52,444 nucleotides of DNA, from positions 1 to 52,444 of the forward strand of contig CALCZA010000069.1 in assembly GCA_937906475.1 (NCBI GenBank). The letters are read 5' to 3'. This DNA is from an uncultured bacterium (GTDB lineage: Bacteria > Planctomycetota > UBA1135 > UBA2386). Below are positions 8,829 through 17,035 of the stretch, one piece after another. A program made the position numbers and the translations under genes. The notes beneath the pieces are model-generated. The model searched no databases. It saw only the letters and a list, made by a program, of their open reading frames with translations, and was not told the DNA's origin. Position 1 is the stretch's first letter; each line of letters starts with the position of its first letter.

Positions 8829-9245
8829 CTACCTGGCGAACAGTCGCGAGGGATCGGCAAACGCTTTGAACTCCAACGCGTTGCCCGACGGATCCTTCAA
8901 GAACATCGTCGCCTGCTCGCCAACTTCACCAGCGAAACGCACCTTGGGCTCGATCACGAACTCGACATTGCTCGCCTTTAAACGATCGGCGAGTTGATGC
9001 CAATCGGGCATCTGCAACACTACGCCGAAGTGCGGCACCGGGACCGCGTCCTTGTCGACTTGATTACGAGATACCGGATCACCAGTCATCGTCGCCACCA
9101 AGTGCGCCACGACTTGATGACCGTAGAGGTTAAAGTCGACCCACTCCTCCGACGAACGCCCCTCGGAGCAACCCAACAGCTCGCCATAGAACTGGCGCGC
9201 GGCCGCAAGGTCATGAACGGGGAACGCCAAGTGGAACGGTTGCAT
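8829..9245 (-). CDS. VOC-family (glyoxalase/bleomycin-resistance fold) protein
   Basis: A 138-residue protein with two beta-alpha-beta-beta-beta modules of the vicinal-oxygen-chelate superfamily. The opening [10 protein letters not shown]...R-x-F-Y segment supplies the first metal His, and the C-terminal [12 protein letters not shown] motif supplies the metal Glu. A further His sits mid-protein (V-P-H-F-G-V). Members include dioxygenases, lyases and resistance proteins; the substrate cannot be told from sequence. It is divergent from glpK across 211 bases. Confidence 0.85.
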   Translation of the reverse strand: MQPFHLAFPVHDLAAARQFYGELLGCSEGRSSEEWVDFNLYGHQVVAHLVATMTGDPVSRNQVDKDAVPVPHFGVVLQMPDWHQLADRLKASNVEFVIEPKVRFAGEVGEQATMFLKDPSGNALEFKAFADPSRLFAR

Positions 9246-9456
9246 CGTGTCAGCTCACGAGCTTACGCAGTCACCTGCTCGGCAACGTCAACAAACTCGA
9301 GCACGCCCACTCGGCGACGTAGGGATCGCTATCGCGCCGCGCCGATGTTGATGCCATGGAGCCAGACAACCCAATGCTTCCATGGCTACTTGTGCTGCAA
9401 GAGCCGCACCAGTTCGAGCGAATACCCGCGCCATGCTGCTATCGTTGCGGGCAACC

Positions 9457-10929
9457 ATGCAGCACATCCTGGCAATCGATCAGGGCACGACGGGAACCAC
9501 CGTGCTAGTTCTCGACGAGCACCTCAGCGTCGCTGGACGCGGCTATTGCGAGTTCGCGCAAATCTATCCACAGCCGGGTCAGGTTGAGCATGAACCGCGC
9601 GCGATCATGGACTCGGTGTCCGAAGCGCTGACGGGTGCGCTGCAGCAGAGTGGCGTTGCCGCTAGTGACCTCGCGGCGATTGGCATAACCAACCAACGTG
9701 AGACCGTCGTGCTGTGGGATCGCAAGACGGGCGATCCGGTGCACAACGCCATCGTCTGGCAAGACAGTCGCACAAGTAAAGAGTGTGGACGCATGATCGC
9801 CGCAGGCCAACAGGACGCGGTGCGCGCGGCCACGGGCTTGCCCATCGATCCATACTTCTCAGCAACCAAGCTCGCATGGATTCTTGACCAAGGCGATCTT
9901 CGACAACGTGCCGAACGCGGCGAACTCGCGTTTGGAACCATCGACTGCTTCCTGGTATGGCAACTGACGAACGGAAAGCGGCACGTCACCGACGTCTCCA
10001 ATGCGTCGCGCACGTTGCTATTCGACATCCACAAGATGGCTTGGTCAGACGCGCTGCTTGAGCAGTTTCGCATTCCACGCGCCGTGCTGCCAGAGGTTGC
10101 GCCCTCCGCCGGTGAGTTCGGCAAGGTCGACAGCGTCTCGCAACTGCCTGATGGCCTGCCGATCAGCGGCATCGCCGGCGATCAACAAGCGGCCCTGTTT
10201 GGCCAGGCGTGCTTCACGGCAGGCGACGCCAAGTGCACCTACGGCACCGGTGCGTTCCTGCTGATGAACACGGGTCCCGTGGCGGTGCCATCGACCCACG
10301 GCCTGGTAACCACGGTCGCCTGGCAGATTCCTGGAGAGCAGGCCTACGCCCTGGAGGGTTCGGCATTCATCGCCGGCGCAGCGGTGCAGTGGTTGCGTGA
10401 CGAGATGCAGTTCTTCAGCAGCGCCACCGAAATCGAAGCGCTAGCGAACAGCGTGCCGGATTCGGGCGGGGTCGTGGTCGTCCCCGCATTCGCCGGCTTG
10501 GGTGCGCCGCACTGGCGACCCAACGCACGCGGCACCATCACCGGATTGACACGCGGCACAACGCGCGCCCACATCGCGCGCGCAACGCTCGAAGGCATCG
10601 CACTGCAAAATGTCGACATCTTGCGGGCGATGGAACGAGACTCGGAACGTTCACTTGGGACACTCAAGGTTGATGGCGGCGCGGCGGCCAACAACTTGTT
10701 GATGCAGTTCCAAAGCGATGTGCTCGGCGTCACGATCACCCGCCCGCAACTGCTCGAAACCACGGCCGTCGGCGCCGCACTACTGGCGGGTCTCGGGTGC
10801 GGACTGTGGTCATCAAAGACTGCGATCGAAAAGACTCTGCGAGAAGACTGCTCGTTCCAACCCACCATGAGCAACGAAGCCGTGCAGGAACACCTCACGC
10901 GCTGGAACCTTGCAGTCCGCAATGCATGA
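9457..10929 (+). CDS. glpK: Glycerol kinase
   Basis: GlpK phosphorylates glycerol to sn-glycerol-3-phosphate with ATP in the cytoplasm. The 490-residue protein matches the family's usual length of about 500. It opens with I-L-A-I-D-Q-G-T-T-G-T, the phosphate-1 motif of FGGY kinases. It also has G-I-T-N-Q-R-E-T-V, the W-Q-D-S-R-T glycerol-binding motif, the adenosine motif G-T-G-A-F-L-L-M-N-T-G, and V-D-G-G-A-A-A-N-N near the C-terminus. The ATG at 9457 is right because homology starts there. No glpF or glpD is adjacent. The yjdM-like gene follows after 15 bases, so the two are probably cotranscribed. Confidence 0.96.
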   Translation: MQHILAIDQGTTGTTVLVLDEHLSVAGRGYCEFAQIYPQPGQVEHEPRAIMDSVSEALTGALQQSGVAASDLAAIGITNQRETVVLWDRKTGDPVHNAIVWQDSRTSKECGRMIAAGQQDAVRAATGLPIDPYFSATKLAWILDQGDLRQRAERGELAFGTIDCFLVWQLTNGKRHVTDVSNASRTLLFDIHKMAWSDALLEQFRIPRAVLPEVAPSAGEFGKVDSVSQLPDGLPISGIAGDQQAALFGQACFTAGDAKCTYGTGAFLLMNTGPVAVPSTHGLVTTVAWQIPGEQAYALEGSAFIAGAAVQWLRDEMQFFSSATEIEALANSVPDSGGVVVVPAFAGLGAPHWRPNARGTITGLTRGTTRAHIARATLEGIALQNVDILRAMERDSERSLGTLKVDGGAAANNLLMQFQSDVLGVTITRPQLLETTAVGAALLAGLGCGLWSSKTAIEKTLREDCSFQPTMSNEAVQEHLTRWNLAVRNA

Positions 10930-10944
10930 TGGGCCCACCCAACT

Positions 10945-11286
10945 ATGAGTGACGTACCCAACTGCCCGAAGTGCGAGTCGACCTTCACCTACCTCGACCG
11001 AGACATTTTCACGTGTCCAGAATGCGCACACGAGTGGAGTGAGGCCGACGCCAAGGCCGCGGCGGAAGCCAAACTCGTCAAAGACTCCAACGGCACCGTG
11101 CTCGAGAACGGCGACAACGTCACCGTCATCAAAGACCTGAAGCTGAAGGGTTCGTCGCAGGTCGTGAAGGTCGGCACCAAGGTTCGCAACATTCGCCTCG
11201 TCGATAGCGACCACAACATCGACTGCAAAATCGACGGCATCGGCCAGATGGGCCTGAAGTCCGAGTTCGTGCGCAAGGTGACTTAA
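10945..11286 (+). CDS. PhnA/YjdM-family zinc-ribbon protein
   Basis: A 113-residue member of the PhnA (YjdM) family. An N-terminal zinc ribbon has paired cysteines C-P-K-C and C-P-E-C (residues 7-10 and about 24-27). It is followed by the acidic linker H-E-W-S-E and the conserved KOW/SH3-like beta domain with D-S-N-G-x-x-L-x-N-G-D-x-V-x-V-I-K-D-L-K. Despite its name, the family is not shown to degrade phosphonates, and its role is unclear. It follows glpK closely on the same strand. Confidence 0.92.
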   Translation: MSDVPNCPKCESTFTYLDRDIFTCPECAHEWSEADAKAAAEAKLVKDSNGTVLENGDNVTVIKDLKLKGSSQVVKVGTKVRNIRLVDSDHNIDCKIDGIGQMGLKSEFVRKVT

Positions 11287-11490
11287 CGGCGGCACTACTT
11301 GGCACGAGGGATTGGCCAGCAAGGACACCGAAGCACGGTTCCGCACAGTAACAATGGCCGTTCTCGACATCCGAATGGACACCAGCAGGCCGCTGCCAGA
11401 CTGCAACGCGCCCGTAAAGAAGACCTCACCACGCTAGTTGCCAGCGAAGTTGCTAGGGCTTCGCGCCGGCACGCGTCAGAATCACGGCTC

Positions 11491-12078
11491 ATGAGCAAGC
11501 CGCTGATCCTGCAATTCATAGACGCCGCAACAGACTTCGAGGAGTTGCCGGAAACGCGTGCAGAGGTGGTGTTCATCGGCCGCTCGAACGTCGGCAAGTC
11601 GTCGCTACTCAACGCCATCGGCGGCAAGAAGAACCTCGCCCCTGTGTCGCAAAAGCCCGGCCGCACCAGGGCGCTCGGCTGCTTCGCCCTCGACAAAACG
11701 GGCGCGTCGCTGGTCGACTGCCCAGGCTACGGCTACGCCAAGGTCTCCAAGGCGACCCGCGCTACCTGGCTGCCGATGCTGACCAGCTACCTGCTGGGCC
11801 GCGAGAAGCTGGTCATGACGTTTTTGCTGGTCGACGGCGAAATCGGGCCAACCGCGTCCGATCTTGAGATGCTGCAATTCCTGCGCGACAGCGCCGTGAC
11901 CTACGTCGTGGTCGCCACCAAACACGACAAGGTCAAGCCGTCGAAGCGTCACAAGCGCGAGCGCGAGCTTGCCGCCAAGTGCAAATTGACGCCCTCAGAG
12001 GTCGCCTGGGCCAGCGCCGAGAACGGGCACGGCATCCCCCGCCTGCGCGAAGCCATCCGGGAAGCCACCCGCAAGTAG
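11491..12078 (+). CDS. engB: Ribosome-biogenesis GTPase EngB/YsxC
   Basis: EngB is a TRAFAC-class GTPase needed for large ribosomal subunit assembly. The 195-residue length fits the family. Motifs are G1 G-R-S-N-V-G-K-S (30-37), the switch region K-P-G-R-T-R, G3 D-C-P-G-Y-G-Y, G4 T-K-H-D-K and G5-like S-A-E-N. The ATG at 11491 is chosen because the frame upstream lacks EngB similarity. The 204 bases before it (11287-11490) hold nothing I recognise. mqnE starts 117 bases downstream. Confidence 0.95.
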   Translation: MSKPLILQFIDAATDFEELPETRAEVVFIGRSNVGKSSLLNAIGGKKNLAPVSQKPGRTRALGCFALDKTGASLVDCPGYGYAKVSKATRATWLPMLTSYLLGREKLVMTFLLVDGEIGPTASDLEMLQFLRDSAVTYVVVATKHDKVKPSKRHKRERELAAKCKLTPSEVAWASAENGHGIPRLREAIREATRK

Positions 12079-12195
12079 CCAGAAACGCAGGCACGAGGGC
12101 AATTCCCCCGCAACGAACGGCGTTTGACTTAGAGCGGCACGGATTCGCTTCTCCCCAGACGGGGCGGGCAGTTAGTCTGTGCGCTCAATCCCGCA

Positions 12196-13335
12196 ATGCA
12201 GAACTTCGACTACGCCCACCTCGACGACTCCCTGGCCCAAAAGCTGATCGACCGCGCCGGTCTCGGTGAGATCAATCGCAAGGTTCGCAACGGCGAAAGG
12301 CTGTCGTTTGATGACGGCGTGACGCTCTACAAGACGCCGCACCTGGCGGCAGTCGGTTTGATGGCGCATCGCGTGCGTACCGAGAAGCACGGCAAGAAGG
12401 TCTTCTTCAACATCAACCAGCACGTCAACTACACGAACATCTGCATGCACTCGTGCAAGTTCTGCGCGTTCGCGGCGAAGGAAGGTGAAGAGCGCGGCTA
12501 CCTGATGACGCCGGAAATCGTCGAGCAGAAGGTGCGTGAGCAGTTGCACCGCCCGGTCACCGAAGTGCACATGGTCGCCGGCATTCACCCGACGATGACC
12601 TATGACTACTACATCGATGTCGTCAAGGCCGCTAAGCGCGGACGCCCCGACATCCACGTCAAGGCATTCACGATGGTCGAAATCGACCACATGCTGAAGA
12701 TCTCGGGCAAGAGTGACGACGAGGTCTTCCAGGATCTGCGTGATGCCGGCCTTGGCTCATGCCCAGGTGGCGGTGCCGAAGTGCTCGTCGACCGAGTGCA
12801 CAAGGCCGTCTTCCGCGACAAGCAGAGCCCCGATGGCTGGATCGAAACCGCGCGCAAGGTGCAAAAGGCCGGCTTCAACATGAACGCCACGATGCTCTAC
12901 GGCCACATCGAGCGGGTCGAAGAACGCGTCACGCACTTGATGCGCCTGCGCGAACTGCAGGACGAGTGCGGCGGCTTCATGGCCTACATCCCGCTCGCGT
13001 TCTGGCCGTATCACACCGATCTCGAAAACTTCGGCCACGAAACGACCGGCCACCTGGATCAACGATCCATCGCCGTTGGCCGCTTGATGCTCGACAACTT
13101 CCCACACATCAAGGCGTACTGGGTCATGCTGACCCAACAATCAGCACAGACCGCTCTGAGCTTTGGTGCGAACGACATCGACGGCACGGTGACTGAGGAG
13201 AAGATCACGCACGAGGCGGGCACAACCGAACCGCAGGTGCTGCGCGTCGACCAAATCGACAACCTCATTCGCGAAGCAGGCTATGAGCCCGTGCAGCGCA
13301 CAACGGTGTACGAAGAGATCGGCGCCGAAGCTTGA
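12196..13335 (+). CDS. mqnE: Aminofutalosine synthase (radical SAM)
   Basis: MqnE joins 3-[(1-carboxyvinyl)oxy]benzoate to S-adenosylmethionine to give aminofutalosine, an early step of the futalosine menaquinone pathway. The protein has 379 residues. The radical-SAM cysteines are C83, C87 and C90 in N-I-C-M-H-S-C-K-F-C-A-F. The downstream G-I-H-P-T segment and C-P-G-G-G-A-E-V-L match MqnE rather than MqnC. With mqnC 4.7 kb upstream, the window holds two of the pathway's core genes. The gene ends before a strong palindrome that probably terminates transcription. Confidence 0.94.
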   Translation: MQNFDYAHLDDSLAQKLIDRAGLGEINRKVRNGERLSFDDGVTLYKTPHLAAVGLMAHRVRTEKHGKKVFFNINQHVNYTNICMHSCKFCAFAAKEGEERGYLMTPEIVEQKVREQLHRPVTEVHMVAGIHPTMTYDYYIDVVKAAKRGRPDIHVKAFTMVEIDHMLKISGKSDDEVFQDLRDAGLGSCPGGGAEVLVDRVHKAVFRDKQSPDGWIETARKVQKAGFNMNATMLYGHIERVEERVTHLMRLRELQDECGGFMAYIPLAFWPYHTDLENFGHETTGHLDQRSIAVGRLMLDNFPHIKAYWVMLTQQSAQTALSFGANDIDGTVTEEKITHEAGTTEPQVLRVDQIDNLIREAGYEPVQRTTVYEEIGAEA

Positions 13336-13356
13336 TCAGCACGCGGTCAGCAACGG

Positions 13357-13376
13357 CCAGCGCCGCACGGCGCTGG
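13357..13376. terminator. Probable bidirectional terminator between convergent genes
   Basis: CCAGCGCCG (13357-13365) pairs perfectly with CGGCGCTGG (13368-13376); opening one closing pair gives an 8-bp GC-rich stem with a 4-base loop. It lies in the 74-base gap between the convergent mqnE and amidohydrolase genes. Going rightwards TTGGGG follows, so there is only a weak T tract. The position supports a terminator more than the tail does. Confidence 0.45.
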
Positions 13377-13409
13377 TTGGGGTTGCTGCGACTGCCGCTC
13401 ACGAGCGCA

Positions 13410-14639
13410 TTACCTGCCGTCGCCCTTGCTCATGTATTTCACGCCATCAATGACCGAGCCCAAGCAGTGCGTCGTGTATTCAAACGGATCGCCATCGAAC
13501 AGCGCGACATCGCCATCCATGCCGACGCGCAACGCACCGACACGGTCACTGATGCCGAGCATTTTGGCCGGGCTAGTCGTCATCGCGTGCAACGCATTCT
13601 CACTGCTGAGGCCGTGCATCACCGAGATGCCTGCCTCCCACAGCACAACGCGAGTCTTTGGCACATAGGACTCATAGCCACTCTGCATCGCGAACGGCAC
13701 CTTGGCATCGAACAGCAACTTGGCAAGTTCCATCGTGCCGTTCTCGAGATCGCCGCGTGTGCGCGCCATCGCCGGATGCGGCAACACCCACACCGAAGCC
13801 TTCTTGATCTCCGGAAGCATCAGATAAGACTCGGCCGCACCATCGAGCACGACCTTGATGCCAAACTCGCGAGCAACACGAAGCGCCGAGCCAAGGTCAT
13901 GGGCGCGGTGCGCGGTGATCAGCAACGGCACATCGCCAGCGAGCACCTGCGCCATGATCTCCAACCCTAGGTTGATCGCGGTGTCTTCGCTGCGCTTGCG
14001 CTTGGCGGCGTAGGCCTTCGCCTTCAGCAGCTTCTCACGCAACATCGCGACGGATTTCGCGCGCGTGCCCGGCCCCTTACCACCTCTTGGGCGACCTGAA
14101 TCGGCCAGCGTCACGGCGACCATCGCCAACGGGCGCACAACATCTTGGTCTACGCTGCGACCGTGCGTCTTGATGACCATGGTCTGCCCCGACACCAACG
14201 CACCCGGACCATGGCCCGTGTGCAACGTCGTCACACCGAGACCACGAACCCACTCAACCAACGGATCGCGCGGATGGAATGCATCCAACGCCCGTAACTC
14301 CGGCTGCATCGGCGACGACTTCTCCAACTGGTCTTGATCGTGCGGCACGTTCAGAACACCGGTCAAGCCCACGGTCGAATGCGCATCTATGAAGCCCGGC
14401 GTCGCCACCTTGACCCGCATCACATCGATACTAGGGGGCATCTTCGCGGCGGCCCCGATTTCGGTGATCTTACCGTCCTCAATCAGCACGAAGGCATTCT
14501 TGAGAGGCGGCCCAGCCATCGTGTAGAGCGTTTCCGCCACAATCAACATCGGGCCCTGGGAGGCCGGAGCGCCGCCCTGCTGGCAAGGCAGTGCACTCGT
14601 AAACGCCACAAGCAAGCACGTCATCGAAGAGAGTATCAC
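13410..14639 (-). CDS. Exported amidohydrolase-fold protein lacking metal ligands (GTG start)
   Basis: An amidohydrolase-superfamily protein of 409 residues, with a signal peptide after the GTG start (I-L-S-S-M-T-C-L-L-V-A-F). It parallels the gene just upstream: both have the P-x-L-R-A-L-D/S segment, a G-x-G-x-L-V/L-S-G-Q-T element and a C-terminal D-R-V-G-x-L-x-V-G-x-D-G/A-D turn. However, the metal motif H-x-H is reduced to D-A-H-S-T, and the usual active-site Asp region (H-T-D-D in the partner) reads S-G-Y-E. It is therefore probably a non-catalytic partner or altered enzyme. The GTG overlaps the upstream TGA (GTGA), and GGAGG lies six bases before it, indicating translational coupling. 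Confidence 0.82.
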   Translation of the reverse strand: MILSSMTCLLVAFTSALPCQQGGAPASQGPMLIVAETLYTMAGPPLKNAFVLIEDGKITEIGAAAKMPPSIDVMRVKVATPGFIDAHSTVGLTGVLNVPHDQDQLEKSSPMQPELRALDAFHPRDPLVEWVRGLGVTTLHTGHGPGALVSGQTMVIKTHGRSVDQDVVRPLAMVAVTLADSGRPRGGKGPGTRAKSVAMLREKLLKAKAYAAKRKRSEDTAINLGLEIMAQVLAGDVPLLITAHRAHDLGSALRVAREFGIKVVLDGAAESYLMLPEIKKASVWVLPHPAMARTRGDLENGTMELAKLLFDAKVPFAMQSGYESYVPKTRVVLWEAGISVMHGLSSENALHAMTTSPAKMLGISDRVGALRVGMDGDVALFDGDPFEYTTHCLGSVIDGVKYMSKGDGR

Positions 14640-14651
14640 TGGCCACCTCCC
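14636..14651 (-). promoter_or_regulatory. Shine-Dalgarno and GTGA stop/start overlap
   Basis: On the minus strand GGGAGG (complement of 14646-14651) is followed after six bases by GTGA. In this GTGA the GTG (14639-14637) is the start of the second amidohydrolase gene and TGA (14638-14636) is the stop of the first. This decides the start against the in-frame codon at 14666 and the ATG at 14624. Confidence 0.75.
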
Positions 14652-15949
14652 TGGCCGTAGCAGCACATGGATTGTGCCTGGTCGTTGCTCGCACCAAAGC
14701 CTCCAGTCGCCATCAAGCGATCCTTCGGGTCACTGAGGTCGAACACCTTGGAACCTTCGACCCAGGTTTGCTGCACACGCGTATAGACCGAAAAGGGATC
14801 GCCGGACAACAGCACGAAGTCCGCATCCTTGCCAACCGTCAACGTGCCAACACGATCCTGCATGTCGAGCATGCGCGCGTTGGCGATCGTGACCGCCTGC
14901 AAGGCCTTCTGGCGATCCATACCAGCGCGAACGGCGAGTGCCGCCGAGCGCAAGAACAGGCGGCTATCCGTAATGCCGTCATCAGTATGGAAGCCGACTA
15001 GCACTCCGGCCTTGTCCAGGATGGCACCGGTCTGCAGCGACAGTCGCGCCGCTTCGAGCTTGCCACCGGGAGAGTCAATCACGATTACTGAGCACGGCAC
15101 CTTCGCTGCAGCGATCTCTTTGGCGACCATCCAACCCTCGCTGACGTGATGCAACACAACGCGAAAGCCGAACTCCTTCTGCAAACGCAACACCGTCAGG
15201 ATGTCGTCTTGGCGATGCGTGTGGTGATGCACCATACGCTTGCCTTCCATCGCCTCGATCAACGCTTCCATACCGAGACTGCGATCCGGCATCTTCTCGG
15301 GATCACCATTCGCGACTTTGACCTTGCGTTGGTAATCGCGAGCACGATGGAACTGCGCGCGCACCAACGCCGCCGCCTTACCCCGTGTGCCAGGGAACGG
15401 CGCCGACTTGCGCGGATTACTGCCGTTAGCCATCTTGATGCCACCGGCGATGCTGCCATCGGCGTTACGAACCGCGAGTTCCTCCATCGTGAACACGTCA
15501 CGCAACTTCATGTAGATCGTCTGCCCCGACAGCAGATGACCCGAACCCGGCATGACGTTGACCGTCGTGATGCCGCCCGCTTGCGCCTTCTGAATGCCAG
15601 GGTCGCGCGCATTGATCGAGTCGAGCGCCCGAACTTCTGGCTGAATTGGGCCACTAGAATCACCGCCCGATACCGAGCCGATATGCGAATGACTGCACAC
15701 CAAACCCGGCATGATCGTGAGGCCGGTGGCGTCGACGGTCACCGCACTGGCCGGGATCTGCACATCCGCGGCACTGCCAACAGCAACGATCTTGCCGCGA
15801 TGCACGACAAGCACGCCGCCATCAATAGGCGGACCATCACACGTCTCTAGGATCGCCCCAACGAATACGTGTGGAACCTCCTGTGCAAGAGCACCACCCG
15901 CCGCAAACCCCAGCAATACAGCCAGGTCTAGCAATCGCCTGATTTTCAT
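14636..15949 (-). CDS. Exported metal-dependent amidohydrolase (imidazolonepropionase-like)
   Basis: A 437-residue amidohydrolase with a signal peptide (basic MKIRR, hydrophobic core, A-L-A-Q cleavage site near residue 23). Metal-binding features are complete: the H-x-H in C-S-H-S-H-I-G (about 88-90), the H-H-T-H and H-H-V-S histidines in the middle, and the Asp of H-T-D-D-G near the C-terminal third. The family hydrolyses cyclic amides and peptide-like C-N bonds outside the cytoplasm; the substrate is not predictable. It is first in a two-gene operon with the ligand-poor paralogue. Confidence 0.88.
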   Translation of the reverse strand: MKIRRLLDLAVLLGFAAGGALAQEVPHVFVGAILETCDGPPIDGGVLVVHRGKIVAVGSAADVQIPASAVTVDATGLTIMPGLVCSHSHIGSVSGGDSSGPIQPEVRALDSINARDPGIQKAQAGGITTVNVMPGSGHLLSGQTIYMKLRDVFTMEELAVRNADGSIAGGIKMANGSNPRKSAPFPGTRGKAAALVRAQFHRARDYQRKVKVANGDPEKMPDRSLGMEALIEAMEGKRMVHHHTHRQDDILTVLRLQKEFGFRVVLHHVSEGWMVAKEIAAAKVPCSVIVIDSPGGKLEAARLSLQTGAILDKAGVLVGFHTDDGITDSRLFLRSAALAVRAGMDRQKALQAVTIANARMLDMQDRVGTLTVGKDADFVLLSGDPFSVYTRVQQTWVEGSKVFDLSDPKDRLMATGGFGASNDQAQSMCCYGQGGGQ

Positions 15950-16184
15950 GCACTGCAGACTACGCGGGACCCCACAAGCCCCTCAACAACCAAGCCGATA
16001 ACAACCAATCCCGCCCCTTGCGAATGCCATATCACGCTCCTGACCTCGGGACTAAGCCAACTGTGATAGATGCCCAACTGCATGTCGGCGGGCGGCTAAT
16101 CGCCAAAGCGCGAGCGAAGCATGAATGGCATACAATCCATGCTATTGGTAGCCCTGCGCGGCCGCTGGCGACAAGATCGCCACC

Positions 16185-17003
16185 ATGACAGAAGGCGAGT
16201 ACATCCTCGGATCCGGCGAAGACGAGTTGGCCCGCCTAGCGCTGCAGAATCGATTGTGGGGCGACGTCTCAGCGCAGACCTTTAGACGAGCACAACTTCA
16301 GATGGGCCACCGCGTTCTCGATGTTGGCTGCGGCCCCGGCTACGCCGCATGCGATCTCGCCAACCTGGTAACACGCTACGGATACGTCTTCGGTGTCGAT
16401 GAATCGAAGACGTTTATCGATCGGGCGAATAGCCTAGCCAAAGCAACCGGCATCGATCACCTAACGGCGAAGGTCGGCGACGTACAAGAACTAGACCAAG
16501 TGCTCGACGGCCAAGAACCGTTTGATTTCGCGTATGCGCGCTGGGTGCTGTGCTTCGTCCCTGACCCAGACAGCGTCGTGCGCGGAATCGCCAACGCGCT
16601 CAAGCCCGGCGGCCGCGTCGCCGTCCAGGACTACTTCAACTACCGCTCGATGACGCTTGCGCCACGAAGCCGCAGCCATGACATCGTCGTCGAAGCAACG
16701 GCGCGCTCTTGGCTAAGCCACGGTGGCGACCCAGATATCGGCGCGCGCTTGCCGGCGATGTTCGAAGCCCACGGACTACGCCTCGATGATGTGCGCGCCC
16801 ACCTGCGTGTCGCGCGCGGCAACGACAGCATGTTCGCATGGCCTAACACTTGGTGGCACACGTTCGCGCCCAAGCTGGTCGCGATGGGCGAACTGAAGCA
16901 AAGCGATTGTGACGAACTCATCGCCGACCTCAAGAAGATCGAAAACGGCGAAGGCTTCGTGCAATGCCCGCCAGTCTACGAGTTCCTTGCAACCAAGATC
17001 TAG
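16185..17003 (+). CDS. Class I SAM-dependent methyltransferase
   Basis: A 272-residue Rossmann-fold methyltransferase. Motif I is V-L-D-V-G-C-G-P-G-Y at about 44-53. An acidic residue follows strand 2 (V-D-E-S), and F-A-Y-A-R-W-V-L marks motif IV. It resembles UbiE/Coq5-like small-molecule methyltransferases, but the acceptor cannot be named. The 180 bases upstream contain TACAAT at 16131-16136, a possible -10 box without a good -35. It converges with the DUF1552 gene. Confidence 0.85.
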   Translation: MTEGEYILGSGEDELARLALQNRLWGDVSAQTFRRAQLQMGHRVLDVGCGPGYAACDLANLVTRYGYVFGVDESKTFIDRANSLAKATGIDHLTAKVGDVQELDQVLDGQEPFDFAYARWVLCFVPDPDSVVRGIANALKPGGRVAVQDYFNYRSMTLAPRSRSHDIVVEATARSWLSHGGDPDIGARLPAMFEAHGLRLDDVRAHLRVARGNDSMFAWPNTWWHTFAPKLVAMGELKQSDCDELIADLKKIENGEGFVQCPPVYEFLATKI

Positions 17004-17035
17004 CCGCGTAGACACGGCCCACGCACCAGAGACTG

